64,000 nucleotides of DNA from Rhizopus sp. PT2906. Taxonomy: Eukaryota > Mucoromycota > Mucoromycetes > Mucorales > Rhizopodaceae. A program made the position numbers and the translations under genes. Within the stretch, counting starts at the first letter, position 1, and each line of letters begins with the position of its first letter. This document shows positions 1-13,538 of the stretch, piece by piece. The stretch covers positions 1 through 64,000 of the forward strand of contig JAMYHX010000009.1 of the NCBI GenBank assembly GCA_025529335.1, read 5' to 3'. The notes beneath the pieces are model-generated. The model was not told where the DNA came from. It saw only the letters and a program-made list of their open reading frames with translations, and made no database searches.

Positions 1-20
1 AAAAAAAAAAAAAAAAAAGT

Positions 21-76
<56 letters not shown>

Positions 77-947
77 AAAAGAAAAAGAAATCAAACGCAT
101 ACAACAAACAATAACTCAAGATTCCCTGATTTAGATGATTTGTTGTAGCTCCTATCAAAGAAACTTTTTTTTTGCTTTAAAAAGAAGTTAACAGAGTGTC
201 CAAAGATTATTTTTCCATTTGTACAACATTTTGGACATATGAAGTTTTCTCAGTGATCGAAGATGCAATTGATCGAGTAAATGCGGTTATTCAACTTTCT
301 TGTTCGTTTCCTGGTCAGTGCCCCCAATTTTTCTTGTGTTTTTTCCATAATAGCCTTCTGAAATTGTATCATTACAATAGATAAAATTTGAATATGAAAT
401 TTCATATGAAAATGAAGGGGTAATAATATCATGGTTTGATCTTCTCTTGTATGTTCAAAAACATGAAACTCATGATTAAAAAAAAAAAGTTCTCAATCAG
501 GTAAAAATTTCTTGTTTTCTTCTGAATACATATATTAGGCGGGTAAAAAAGAAGAATAAAAACTTGTAATAAACGTATGTAACGGAAAGGACAGGGAAAC
601 AAAATGATCACTTTTGTATACAGATAAGATTCTATCTCTAGTAGTACATGGCCTACTAAAAAAGTAAATCCATACCTATATTAGCTATTGTCAATCAAGT
701 AATCAGTAACTAAATTTGGGATAAAATCTGTTATATTTTTCAGGTTTATAAAAAAAGTTTCTTTTCTCCTTGAATAAATACCAATTATTTCTATTTTGTC
801 TAAATCATCAGATTGTTTTATTTGTATATTTCATGTTTAATTGCGCGCACAATCTATCATACAGAATTATATATAATTTTATAATAAAAATTTGATAACT
901 GGCCGATATCTTAATGCTTGGCAATTGTTCTACAATACTTATTTGAG

Positions 948-979
<32 letters not shown>

Positions 980-2375
980 TCTTCATCTAAGCATTGTTCT
1001 GATTTATTGCCAATCATCATCATATTTCAATGGCATATATGTGTCGTTGGAATTATGCTGAACCAAAAATCAAGCAACTGTTCAATTGTCATTGCTACTC
1101 AAAACTAGAATTAGTGGCTTCGATCCAAAGAAAACATGGTCTAGCTTTTCTAGAAAATTATTCAAAATGCATACATGCAAGATTGGCGTATTACCTTTCT
1201 TATAGATACAAATATATACTCGAGTGCTTTACTCTAATTTACAGTACATATAATTTTACCAAATTTATACTGATTGAGGAGGGGCTTTTTTTTTTGTGTA
1301 TGTAAAATATGTCTTATGTCTTACAATATGTATACATATATGACACATGTCAATTGGATGAGAGATTGGTTTCTCATATAGGAATATGTGTATATTTATA
1401 TATCAAAGAAGTTCCTAGTTTTTATTGCCAACTTTCATAAGGAGGAGTAGAAAGTTAGTTAATTGTGTTTGTCGAAATGGAAATTTTTCATCTGTTTCTT
1501 GTTTGCTTTCCTTATAGAAGTGCGATAACTATTTTAGTATTATAGCTAGAGATAAAACAGAAATACCCTTAAATGTCTGATATTTTGTAACAATTTAAAC
1601 CAAAAACCGTTTTTGTTTTATGTTTTATATGGGTTCAAATAAATTCTTTGAAAATGGTACAAGTAATAAACAAAAGTGGCATTTTTCATGCACGTTACTA
1701 AATCAATAAATCATTGCGATATATAATATCTCCAGCCAACGGGAAATGGGATATATATATATATATATACATGAGTAATGTTACATATGACCTTTAATGC
1801 TAACAAGATAATTACATATCATTTGATGGCACCGCAATTATTGTAAACAAGCACAAAAAAGCATTGCTATTAATGAAATTTAAAAATAGCCTTATCATAG
1901 TCATTATATCATATACTTGTCAGTTTGAATAATTAATACTGATTTAAATTCTATTCAATATTTTGAATCAATAAAAATTGCTTGAAAACTGCATATGTAC
2001 TAATTGAAATTTATCTTTGCTTGTGGCATTAATTTTGTAATAACTTGGTGCTGTTTCCGTTTCACCGAAAATGTTGAAAACATTTGTTTTGTTTTTTTCC
2101 TAACACGTTTTAAAGCATTTTATAACAAATCAAAAACCATACTAATAAAGCGTCAAGTTTTACAAAAAAAATTATTATACAATATATACGTAGTTTACCA
2201 ATGGACACTTCGCCGAGTACAAACAAATGTACTGTAGTAATTATTTTTTTAAATTTTAGCTTACTTTATCAACTAACTGGTTGACTATTAATATAACAAT
2301 TGAAAGGTTTTTTGAGGTTGTCTAGCATATTTTTAACGTATGTACAGTAGTCAAAATAATTATGGGCTTTAAAAA

Positions 2376-2635
2376 AAATAGTTGTAACACATATCACTAC
2401 AACTTTGATTATTTACAAAAATGATATATACACCGATTAATTTTGGTAGTTGTCATTACCATATATGATTGCTTTTGCTAATTTAGCGTTAGAGTATTCC
2501 CAATTCGATATGTTCAACTAATTTACAATCCCACTTTTAAAAATTGTGTATTTTATTCCTATAATTTAATAAGAAATTTAAAGGGGTGCTAAAGATTTAA
2601 TCTTGAATATTGTTACAACCGTAATATATATTTTG
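2376..2635 (+). repeat. Diverged interspersed repeat, copy A
   Basis: By eye this segment aligns with the reverse complement of 12782-13026 and, in its second half, with 11908-12105. Shared blocks include a TAGTTG..CATT core near 2447, a CAACTTTGATTAT block near 2402, and GTTACA(A/G)CCGTA near 2611. Identity looks well below 80 percent, so these are old copies. The repeat class is unknown; no open reading frame explains the similarity. Confidence 0.5.
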
Positions 2636-5600
2636 AAATTACAACCTATCTAAATTAATATTCATATATTGCAACTATTTTTTCAATTTTCTTTATTTAT
2701 CGAAAAGTAAACGTATAAAATTATTCAAAAGAAAAAGTACCATTTTATTTTGAGCTTATGGAAAGGTTTTATGTACTGATTGGATAAATATATTAAATGT
2801 GAATGATAATATAACTAGAATGAATATGTGAATATTGTGTGGATATGATAGAGTCATGCTTTTATCATCTATGATTCAATAGTAATATGATGATAGACGC
2901 ATGGAATTTAGTATTGTATGATTTGCATGTCAAACATCATGGTTTAACAGATGTTCTAAACTAGTAATTCAGTAATTCGTAATTCTGATTGATTAGAAGG
3001 GTATTTTTTTGTATTCATTTTTGAAAATATCTCCATGAAAAGCCAATATTTTAAAACGAACTGAATTAGATAAGACAGAACTTAAGGAGATCTATAACAT
3101 GAATAAAAATCTGCTGCTGCTCAATTTAACGAATACTTTAAAATTTACTGCAAATGGGTTGAAAAAAAGGTTTTTTAAGAAAAGTGCTGCAAATTTTTTA
3201 ATACTTAAATAATGCTGTAAAACAATTTAAAACGAATAATTCTTAGTATTAGAAAGAATTGGTATATTTTAATTTTTGTGAAGATATCAACGCTCAAAGT
3301 TTGGATATTTTTAAGCAGAAAATGTCAGGTTTCTTTTGAAATTTGTGCTTTAATCCTTCATAAACAACTGTTAGCTAATGAGATCAAGACAAGTTATTCT
3401 TATATTCATTGCACATTAAGTGCAGCTTCAAAACTCAATTTCGAATTACTATTTGATTTTATAAAAAATGTAATAAATTATAAAATCAAGGGGCTGTCAA
3501 TTGGGATATATAACACTAAGGGAAAAAAGGAGTAAAATGAGATATAAATCATAATTTTTCTGAAAAAATTACTATGATAATCACTGCAGAAACTGTTTTT
3601 GCATGAAGATGTTATTGGAAAAGTATGACTTTATAACAATTTTATGTAAAGAAATAAATAACTGCAAATTTTAAAATTCCTATTTTTGCGTTTTTCCCCA
3701 TAGTGTAATATGTGAATTATAAAATTGACTTTGATTTTATGATTTGGGGGGAAGAGATTAGTGTCACTAATTGTAATTGCTATTACTACTATACGATCAA
3801 TACCTATGATTGGATTATATTGGATTATATAACAATCGGTTATAAGTATCAATGATAATTGAGTAATAAAATATATTTATTTGGAATGGGATTATAAATA
3901 TATAAGGGGAAGAAAGAAACAAATAAATTCACTTATGTTCATTCAGTCTGCATGGATTATCGGTATTTATATGATTTTGAAGTTGGTTGTATAATAATTG
4001 GGTTCAAGTAAGAATGTAATGGATCAAAGCATTACAAATTAATAGTAATATAAATTATTATTTCTAATGGATCCCTGTCCATTAGATCTTATCACATATA
4101 TCCAATAACTACAATATAAACCCTTATTCAATCCATCTTAATAAACGGTACTTTTTACGTTGAATTTATTTAACACAGGTTTTGATAGATCACCATAACT
4201 TTAACCAAGGTACCTGAAAATTGAGTTATTCTATATTTATCAAGCTTTTAGTATGTAATTCCACCGCAATAATGAATTTCTTATAATTTATTACAAAGAG
4301 GTTCAAAAAAGGTTAAAACCACAAAAAATCTCTTTAATTTTTCATACTTAAATATGTTATAATGTACCTCAAAACAAGTAAGTTTTACTATAAAAAAATA
4401 TTAATAAGTTTTACTTTATTGCAGAATTATTTTGGCTCAAAGTTTTTAATTTCTAACAGCGAAATACGTGCAAACATCTGAAACATTAGCATTGAAAAAA
4501 TTATACTAACTGCTAGACATAGAATATTTCCGGATACGCGTTTTTGGATTAAAACCAAACATCATCAGTACAATGACACATAATTTTATTGTGTTGTTAT
4601 CTAATGAAAAAAAAAGTTATGTATTGATAAAAAGTTGGACCAGGTTTTTAATAAAAAGACGGTGAATTTATACTCTTTTAAGTCTTTCCCACGATATAAA
4701 GTAATTTAGGATCAAGCGTTTTAATGCGATCAACTTATATCTGTTTTGCAGTGTTTACAATACATCTTTGAAAGTGTATAGTATGAGCTATTTATTAGAA
4801 AAAGTGAAGTGCTCCAATTTTGAAGATTGAGAACTAGTTTGATTAGCAATTAGCATGCTTTAATACAAATACTGTATTCCTTTCGTTAGCCATTCTATAG
4901 CATCTAATAGTACACTCTCACATTTTGTCTTGAATGTAACATGCTAAAAAATTCTCACGCTCCAATTTTTAAATAAAATATGTCAATAATACAGAATTTG
5001 TTTTTTTTTTTCTTGAGACTCATAATAAAAGTTTGAGCAACACATAGTTACCTTTCATGCTGCATAGATAATCGCTCATCTCTAAATCAATTTTAAGCGG
5101 CTTCACTAAATATTGTCCAGTGATACTCTGCTGCATACAAAAGTAATAATGAATCATCATTATTTCAAAAACATGTAAAAAAAAGCCTATAAACTCTGAA
5201 GTGAGGTTATACGTTTCTGGTGAAAATTTTTTGTAGTTGCATAAGATGTATATTAATAAAAAACGCCATCCATTTGATTACCTCTAAACAAACTATGTTG
5301 AATAAAAAGTATGTAGAAAAATGGAATTTTTTCTTTCTCCAGCGGCTGATATTTTATCAGGGGTCATTTTTTCACCCCAATGACCCAGAATACGAAAATC
5401 GATAGTCAACATATATATTAAGCTGTTACATAAATTTCATACGGTATAAATGCTTATTATATATTACTACAAAAACAACAAAACCTCAAAATTATTTTAA
5501 AACTACAGCTACGAAAAAGCCTTTCAATTCGTTGAACTCCAGAATCCCCACGGTTTTTCAGTAATTTGATGGGCAAAAAAGGTCCATGAAACTGGAAAAA

Positions 5601-6100
5601 GTAACTCAGATATTTAGCTTCCTTTGTAGGGCCGTGTAACCATATAAAACAGTATACTTCTATTCTTTTTTCAAGGTGGATAACAATAAAATCTTCAAGA
5701 AGACATCAAAAATTTGTAATTAGCTGCGATGAGAGGTGATTACTTGAAATTTATCCTTTTTCATTTTGATTTTGCTTGAACATATTACAACTGCGGATTT
5801 CTTTCGATGATAATCCCGATGAATAATAATTACCCCCACCCCATGTTTGAAAAGAAAAAAAAAAAGATGTAATTTAATACAATGATATGCCAATGCAACA
5901 AATATATTTATTTGAAATTACTGTGATCATGGATAAATCATTTAAATATATTCAAACAAGGATAACATTTAAGGATTCTGTCTCTAAAAGGCAATTGTAA
6001 CAAAAAGTAAAATTGCTAGCATATTCTAGTACGCAGTTACAAGATGAGATTGGCTGTTATTAAAAGCCCCGCTTACCTTAGTGCAGTGGATTGAATGCTC

Positions 6101-6222
6101 TTTCGAAAATCGAAAGAATCGGGACGAATAAGAAAGAATATTTAGACTCGTTTTTTTACTCTTTAAAGCCAACCCCGGCAAAGTTTTTTTTGTAAGGTAC
6201 CTGGCATATAAAGGGCCCTTTA
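6101..6222 (+). promoter_or_regulatory. Hsp70 promoter: HSE-like modules and TATA box
   Basis: A TATAAA box lies at 6217-6222, about 70 bases upstream of the Hsp70 start codon. Further upstream, 6101-6120 contains TTC and GAA units with imperfect 5-base phasing, resembling a gapped heat-shock element (alternating nGAAn/nTTCn units). The TATA call is direct; the heat-shock element is a weak match and its function is inferred from the downstream gene. Confidence 0.45.
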
Positions 6223-6287
6223 GATTTCTGCCTTTCCTTCTTCTTTTTTCCTTCCTCCACCTTTTTTCTTAACTCTTTTTTCTCGAA

Positions 6288-8477
6288 ATGTACAACTTAT
6301 CAAAGGTTGCTCACCAACGTCTTTTCCCTACCTTGGCACGTAATGTAAGTTTCGAAACACATTTAATTAAACATTTTGAAGGAAATTTAGACATCGAAAC
6401 GCTAACATTTGAAATTATAGACCGGTGTTCTTTCCACCGCTTCTCGTGCTTACAGTCAAGCCGTTAATGGCCCTGTTATTGGTATTGATTTGGGTACTAC
6501 TAACTCTTGTGTTTCCGTCATGGAAGGCAAGAACCCTAGAGTTATTGAAAATGCCGAAGGTGCTCGTACAACTCCCTCTATTGTTGCATTCACCAAGGAT
6601 GGTGAATTATTAGTTGGTCAAGCTGCTAAGCGTCAGGTAAATATTTGAATCAATTGGGAATTATATTGGAAAAAGCGATGTCAAAACATCTCTTTTTCCG
6701 AAATGGGCATTTTATGAGTCATATTTTCAGAATTCTGACATTTTTTTTCTAATTTCAGGCCGTTGTTAACTCTCAAAACACCGTTTATGCTACCAAGCGT
6801 TTAATTGGTCGTCAATTCAAGGATCCCGCAGTTCAAGCTGATATTCCTGCTGTCTCTTATAAAATTGTTGCTCACAACAATGGTGATGCTTGGGTTGAGG
6901 CTAACGGTAAAAAGTACTCTCCTTCTCAAATGGGTGCCTTTGTTTTGGGTAAGATGAAGGAAACTGCTGAAGGTTACCTTAGCAAGAAGGTTAAGCATGC
7001 TGTTATTACTGTCCCTGCTTATTTCAACGATGCTCAACGTCAAGCTACCAAGGATGCTGGTAAGATTGCTGGTCTTGATGTCATGCGTGTTATCAATGAA
7101 CCTACTGCCGCTGCTTTGGCTTATGGTCTTGATAAGACTGGTGATTCTACCATTGCCGTTTACGATTTGGGAGGTGGTACCTTTGATATTTCCATTCTTG
7201 AAATCCAAAATGGTGTCTTTGAAGTAAAGTCTACCAATGGTGATACCGCTCTTGGTGGTGAAGATTTTGATTCTCATCTCGTTCGTCATGTTGTCAAGGA
7301 ATTCAAGGATGAATCTGGTTTAGACCTTTCTACTGATCGTATGGCTATTCAACGTATTCGTGAAGCTTGTGAAAAGGCCAAGATTGAATTATCTTCCACT
7401 GTTCAAACTGATATTAACTTGCCTTATATTACTGCTGATGCTTCTGGACCTAAGCATATCAACTCCAAGTTGACTCGTGCCAAGTATGAAACTCTCGTTG
7501 GTGATCTCATCCACCGTACTGTTTCTCCTTGCGAGAAGGCCATGAAGGATGCTGGTATTGCCAACAAGGATGTCAATGATGTCATTTTGGTTGGTGGTAT
7601 GTCTCGTATGCCCAAGGTTGTTGAGACTGTCAAGTCTGTCTTTGGTAGAGAACCCTCCAAGTCTGTCAACCCTGATGAGGCTGTTGCCATTGGTGCTGCT
7701 ATTCAAGGTGGTGTCCTTGCTGGTTCCGTTACTGACATCTTGTTGCTCGATGTTACTCCCCTTTCTTTGGGTATTGAAACCCTCGGTGGTGTCTTTACTC
7801 GTTTGATTAACCGTAACACTACTATTCCTACCAAGAAGTCTCAAGTTTTCTCTACTGCCGCTGATGGTCAAACTCAAGTTTCTGTCCGTGTCTTCCAAGG
7901 TGAACGTGAACTCTGTCGCGATAATAAGCTTTTAGGTGATTTCAACTTGACTGGTATCCCTCCTGCTCCCAAGGGTGTTCCTCAAATTCAAGTTGAATTT
8001 GATATTGATGCTGATGGTATTGTCAATGTTAGTGCTAAGGATAAGGCCACTAACCGTGATCAATCTATGACCATTGCTGCCTCTTCTGGTTTAAGTAATG
8101 ATGAAATTGAGAACATGATCCAACAAGCTGAGGCCAATGCTGAAGCTGATAAGGCTCGTCGTGATACTATTGAAATGGCCAACCGTGCTGATTCTGTCAT
8201 GAGCGAAACCGAAAAGGCTATGGATGATTTCAAGGAACAACTTGATAGCTCTGAAGCTGATAAGCTCAAGGAAAAGATTACTGCTCTCCGTGGTGAAGCC
8301 TTGAAGGCTCAATCCGGCGATGCTGCTGTTAACCCTGAAGATCTTAAGGCCAAGATTGATGACCTTCAATCTAGCTCTTTGAAGCTCTTTGAGATGGTTT
8401 ACAAGAACCGTGCCAGTCAAAACGAAGGTGCTGCTCCTGAAAACAACAACAACAACGGTGGTGCCAACCCTCAATAA
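6288..8477 (+). CDS. SSC1: Mitochondrial Hsp70 chaperone (Ssc1/mortalin type)
   Basis: Three exons, 6288-6344, 6421-6636 and 6759-8477, encode about 663 residues, close to yeast Ssc1 (654). The first roughly 30 residues are basic, hydroxylated and free of acids, as in a matrix-targeting presequence, and are followed by the nucleotide-binding domain starting VIGIDLGTTNSCV. Other family hallmarks are NEPTAAALAYGLD, the phosphate loop DLGGGTFD, the VGGMSRMPKV adenosine motif, then the substrate-binding domain with LLLDVTPLSLG and a helical lid ending in an Asn-rich tail. In the family it imports and folds matrix proteins with the TIM23 motor, a J-protein and GrpE. The start is the first ATG after the TATA box. 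Codons are strongly biased (GGT, GCT, AAG), as in a highly expressed gene. Confidence 0.96.
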
Positions 8478-9506
8478 ATTACCTTTAACTAATTGATTTA
8501 AATATCCCTTTTTTACCTTACACAACACAACTCAAACATTACATATAACTTTTTCCACCCTCCTCAACCCCACTATTTGTAGATTATTTATAGGATGATT
8601 TTCTTATTAAAAAAAATATATTGTAGACACTTTTTATAAACTAAAATTTGCTTTTTTTTTTGACATGTTATTGAATCACATTTTATTGAATTTAACATCT
8701 ACGTCAATGATCAATGATGACAAAAGTTTATTACTCGATTTGGCCAACATTGTTTTGCCAAGTCCATCCAATGATTGGTGAAATGGAAACCATTTAAGCG
8801 TATCGCTGCCAAAAAAAGAGAGGATTTTAAAAATAGAAACTTAATGTGTGTAGCTGTCATTATTTCTCGAAAATGTTTGAGTATAATTAGGCAAAACGAA
8901 AAAGCGGCAGAGAATAAGTATTTATTTTCTATTACGGAATGAAACATAGAAATTGTCAAATTTTCCTTTGCAAAATGTGCAAAATATTTGAAAAGAAATC
9001 TATAGTATAAAATTCAAGCAATTACATCAATTATGCTAAAAAGTTTAATACTGGATTATAAATTGGAATCGAAAAGCTATGATGTAACATAGAAAATTGC
9101 CTAAATTAGAAGACAACTTTCGAAAGGTCTGGATTTTAACCATACAAAACCATTGAATTCATCTTAATTTTTATGATTTAATCCGTTTTCAAGGCCAAAG
9201 ATGCAGAAAATTAAATTACAATTTTAGCAGAAATTATTCAATTGGAGCCATTGATGATATTTGTATCGAAATAAACTTCCATTTCACTTCATTTGTTCAA
9301 GTTTTAAGCTAAACGGAATTAAGCTACGGAATGGAAGAAAGAAGAGAAAAAGCGGAGATGTATAAAGTTGCATACTCGAAAGAGTGTATAAACGATGCGT
9401 TTGTATTGGTTACGAGTCAGTGAAAAAAAAACTCTTTCAAATATATATAAGCAAACTTTTCCAATTGTTTGTTTCCCCTTTAATTCCATTATATTACACT
9501 TTTAAC
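8478..9506. other. Intergenic: 3' flank of SSC1 and 5' flank of a small gene
   Basis: No supported gene. Short frames occur on both strands but show no domain or codon bias. TATA-like sequence near 9360 and 9441 precedes the small gene starting at 9507. Confidence 0.5.
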
Positions 9507-9878
9507 ATGTCTTTTACTTCAAAATTTACTGAGAGATTTGATATTGATCCATCTCAGTCCATAATTCAAGAATTATCAACTACTCCACACTCACAATCGT
9601 CATATTCTGTTTATTCGACACATTCTTTAACATTGTCAGATCCAGTATTGACTGATCAAATAATTACTACAACTAAAACACAACCCATTGCAATTCCTAA
9701 AAAGAGTAACAAAAATACTAGAAACATGTCATATTCATCTCCAAAAGAGCATGGTTCAACTGCAAAAGATCATACTGGCTCAAAATTAAAGCATTTTCTC
9801 AGTACATTATCAAGGAAACGAGACAGGCCTTCTTCTGTATCATCAACACTAGCAAGAGCAATTTCAACAAAATACTAG
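9507..9878 (+). CDS. Small Ser/Thr-rich protein of unknown function
   Basis: A single-exon frame of 123 residues. The frame is open further upstream (to about 9384), but the ATG at 9507 sits in a good context (AACATGTC) shortly after a TATA-like stretch and pyrimidine-rich leader, so I start there. The product is rich in Ser, Thr, Gln and Tyr, has no membrane segment, and ends in a basic region (KLKHFLSTLSRKRDR) that could be a nuclear signal or phosphorylated tail. Third-position use and the lack of repeats suggest real coding sequence. I do not recognise a family. A T-rich run directly after the stop may belong to the 3' end. Confidence 0.55.
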   Translation: MSFTSKFTERFDIDPSQSIIQELSTTPHSQSSYSVYSTHSLTLSDPVLTDQIITTTKTQPIAIPKKSNKNTRNMSYSSPKEHGSTAKDHTGSKLKHFLSTLSRKRDRPSSVSSTLARAISTKY

Positions 9879-11654
9879 TTTTTAATATACCTTTTTTTTT
9901 TTTTTTTCTTTGTTTCTTTAATTAATTTCTATTTTATATCGCTTCTGTAAATTATTTTGTATATTATTCTATTAAATATAATTTTCCAATTGTAAATAAT
10001 TCATGTGAAATATTCTTTCTTGTGATTTTATATTATTGCGCAAACAAATTTTTCATTACACCTTGTTTGCAAGAGAAAGTTGATTTCCTTCTACGTAGAA
10101 TTCAGTAATAGATGACACTTGAGTTACACCAATATAGTCATAATTTCATATGCACATGGATACCTATGTTATAACGTGATATTTAAATGCATCTTAGATT
10201 TAGAGTCATTATTCAAGCCTCAATTGGATAGATTTCACTCATTAGAAGCATTTTGAAATCTAAAACCCTGAAGAAAAAAATAAAAGGTTGCATTGTGCTA
10301 TTAAATGATTTTTATCAGAGCACGTTTTGCTTTGAAACGAATGAATGCTTTTTCTCCTATTATACAGCTGATATCATAGAGTATACATGTATCAGATGTC
10401 GTAGTCAGAGGATGTAAGCGGTAGTTTTAATTCACAAAATTTGATTGAATGATATTTGATGATTAAATATTGGAATCATACAGTTGAACGTCAATGAAAT
10501 AATTATCTTGGCTTCATGACATTAATAAACAACTTTGGCTTTATTTAAACCTAAATTACTCCAATCCTTAGCTATTTCTGCTTTATATCAATTTAATAGT
10601 TTAATATTTATTGAAACCAACATGTGAGGTATATCTCTATATTTTATATTGCGATGAGCATTATTTCTGTTACAGTATAAATCAAATGGCTTGTTAGAGG
10701 ATAATAGATTTTACTTTTTCGAACTTTGCTTTTGCAAATACTTTTGATACCTGGAGCTACACTCCCCCAATAGAGTTGTTAAATTTTGAATAAGCAAAAA
10801 TTGTTTTACATTTTTTCTTAGCCATTGAATTTACGCAGCGAGTTGCGAAATTATGCGAGAATATACTACGCAATTTTAATGTTTGAATAGCAGAGTTACA
10901 AATAGGTTTGGAATACATTGCAAAGATTAGATATACTCAATTTTAAGTCCTCTTATTACCCCGCTTATTTGTGCTTTGACAAATTGTACCTATTATAGAT
11001 GTTTAAACCTATAGAACAAACATATGTAAAAAAAAAAAAAAAAAACTTTGAGCAATGATACAGTTTTAGATTGAAAACCTTTATTTGTGTACTAGATTTG
11101 CTAACCAAGAAATTGTTATGTATACTGGCTAAGGGATCAAAACAATAGATCGCATGCAGAAAACATGACATACGGGAGATTCAATTGCTAGATTAGTCTT
11201 ATTTGCCAATATGTATGCTATTTTTTTTTTTTGATAGATACCCACTCGAATAAAGTTTGAATTTTCAATCTTCAAACTCGGAGCGAGCCTCTTTCTGTAA
11301 CTAACCTCGTGATAAACGCATTTTAAGATATGGCTTATACACTGATAACTAAATATGAATTACATAGTCGAATTATGCTGCCTCTTACTAAAGTTATTCT
11401 ATACCTGACGAAAGACTTCGAAATAGTTATAATTCACTACTTTTTTTCCTGAAAATTACGTCTCGCTTTTCATCTATGCTCAACTTTTTTTTTTTTTTTT
11501 CATTAAATAACAACAAAAACAAATAATATTCCAATGTACCTGAGTTGGCCAAGTTTAATCTAAAAAACAAGTATCCGAAAATGTTCTATCTTTATCAGTT
11601 GGTATAACCTTTTAGTTCTAATGTTTCGGATTTCTGCAGGTGTTTTACTAGCAT

Positions 11655-11712
11655 TGTTGTCGAGCTGGGCTTTACCAGCCAAATTTACTAGTACAAGCTG
11701 GGCTCGACAACA
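11655..11712. repeat. Short inverted repeat around a 38-base spacer
   Basis: TGTTGTCGAG at 11655-11664 is answered by its exact reverse complement CTCGACAACA at 11703-11712. Just inside the left arm and just before the right arm the word CTGGG occurs in direct orientation. The spacer is not a T run, so an RNA polymerase III or intrinsic terminator is unlikely. It could be a remnant of a terminal inverted repeat or a protein-binding dyad; function is unknown. Confidence 0.5.
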
Positions 11713-11907
11713 TCCCTAATATAAAGTAAGGCAAACTTATGATACTTAGTAGTATTACAATGGGGATTCGTTATATCGGATACATGAATAATGGGAACTG
11801 GTTATATTGGACACTTTTGAATCCACCAAATTTTTTTGAACAATTTTCCCAATTAAATCCATTGTATCGATACAAGGGACATTAGAAAGAATTATTTTCA
11901 CAAGCCC

Positions 11908-12105
11908 GGTAGTTACCATTGCCATACATGCTGATTTTGGCTAATTTACAGCTATTTCTAATTTCAAATAGTCTGATAAGTCATATAACTCACTTGAAAA
12001 AAACAGTTATTTAATTTCTACGATTTAGCCAGAAAATCAACGGAATACTAGAACTATAGTACTGGACACTGTTACAGCTGTAGCCTGTAATACATGTACT
12101 TTGAA
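11908..12105 (+). repeat. Diverged interspersed repeat, copy B
   Basis: Shares with copy C (reverse complement of 12782-13026) the order of blocks TAGTT..CATT, ATGCTG.TTT..GCTA, AATTTCTAC, CCAGAAAA.TCAA, CTAGAA.TATAG.ACTGG and CTGTTACAGC.GTAG. Copy A at 2376-2635 matches more weakly. It faces copy C in inverted orientation about 680 bases away. Confidence 0.5.
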
Positions 12106-12781
12106 ACTTGCAGCTTATTCGGATCACTACTTATTGATTGCAAGCATTTTTCTGGTTGTTTTATTTTCTTCAAACAGAGCAACAGTTGTTAAAAGTGGGT
12201 TTTAGATAGTTTTCAGGTTTTTCGCCCAATATTGGGCCTAATCATTTCAAATCTTCAAAAAAAAAAAAAAATCCCACTCTTCTATGGGCCATTGATGTCT
12301 GTTCAAAAATAGAAAAATTCAATACTAGGATATAGATGCGTTGTGTTGTAAGTTGTAAATATAAATAATAAAGTTAGATAGTACGTGAGAATATGTCAGT
12401 ATTATTATATAAAAAAAACTAAATGGGAAATTAAATGAAGGGCAAATGCCTACTGCTATTTATTTTTGATTTAGGGATCGCCTACACGCCTGTTTAGGAC
12501 GATGTTCACATTTTAAAATTTAGTGTCAACCCTTATGCTAATGCAATTAAATTCAGATATATATGATCAGTCTAAAGCCTTTAGTTGCTCTTGCCAACGC
12601 TTATTTATTAATATTCTTTATTTTATATCTTTTATCATAAGCCTAGGTTATCAGAACTTAGCTTATGTGATTATCAGGGTAATCATTTATAATGTTTATA
12701 TGACACATATGCTAAATACGTTAAAGCATAGTTAATTGCCATATTTAAACTACGGTTTCAGGTACATTTTATATGCAAATA

Positions 12782-13026
12782 CAGCAAAAATGCATACTAC
12801 GGCTGTAACAGTAACCAGTGCTATAATTCTAGCATCCCATTGATTTTTCTGGTTTAACTGTAGAAATTAAGTGTCAAATGGGTATTATGGCTCAGCAGAT
12901 TATTTAAAATTAAAAATAGCTAAAACCAGCATATGTGGTCAATGCCAACTATCAAAATTAAAAAGTAAAAGTTCTATTTGTGTATAATAATCAAAGTTGC
13001 AATGCAATGTGTTTTACATCTATTTT
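12782..13026 (-). repeat. Diverged interspersed repeat, copy C
   Basis: Reverse complement aligns with copy B over roughly 200 bases and with copy A over about 245 bases, including the outer CAACTTTGATTAT block that copy B lacks. The inverted arrangement of B and C may mark the ends of one old element or independent insertions. Confidence 0.5.
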
Positions 13027-13495
13027 TCAAAAACGTTTGATTTTCAAATATTGACTTAAATAATTGTAAGCAATGAAGTACAATGCAAGTAAAATACCAG
13101 AAAACCGTAAACCTATGTTTTTTGAATGAGTTGGTGTACTGTACTAATAGTTCGCAGTAGAAAGTTAAACAGCATTAGACAACGCTACCTACTGGACACC
13201 TTTTTAATCTTCATATAATATAGATTTTTGATGTATTTATTAATAAATATGCTTTTAAAACAGATTATTAGCTTAAATGCAAACATCAACTATAAAAAAA
13301 ATCTGCATTTATGAAATATTTAAAAATATATATATATATATATATATATATTTGCAACTATACATCAATTCAGAGTTGGATGGGCTGTATGCAAAAACAT
13401 TTGATTGAAAAATGCTGGAATCTATATGGTTTGTTGTCAAATTTCAAAAATATTCTTGCTTGAGTATTTTTAAAACTATTGTTGATAAAACGGAT

Positions 13496-13497
<2 letters not shown>

Positions 13498-13536
<39 letters not shown>
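13498..13536. repeat. Poly(A) tract of 39 bases
   Basis: Uninterrupted run of A on the + strand, followed by AAGC-type sequence. It is one of several long A/T homopolymers in this window. No reverse-transcribed gene copy is visible immediately upstream, so it looks like simple repeat expansion. Confidence 0.9.

Positions 13537-13538
<2 letters not shown>

Larger units (their letters stand above)
1..6287. other. Gene-poor AT-rich region
   Basis: I see no supported gene here. Reading frames are short (under about 90 codons), low in complexity and without recognisable domains. The stretch holds A/T homopolymers (1-74 with an internal A/T switch, about 948-977), a short TA run near 1752-1768, and one copy of a diverged repeat (2376-2635) that also occurs near 11.9 and 12.9 kb. 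Base composition and stop density look like long non-coding or decayed repeat DNA. The last 100-200 bases are the promoter of the Hsp70 gene. Confidence 0.6.

Noticed and set aside
1..78. Possible telomere at the left edge
   Set aside because: The edge is only A/T homopolymer with no TTAGGG-type repeat.
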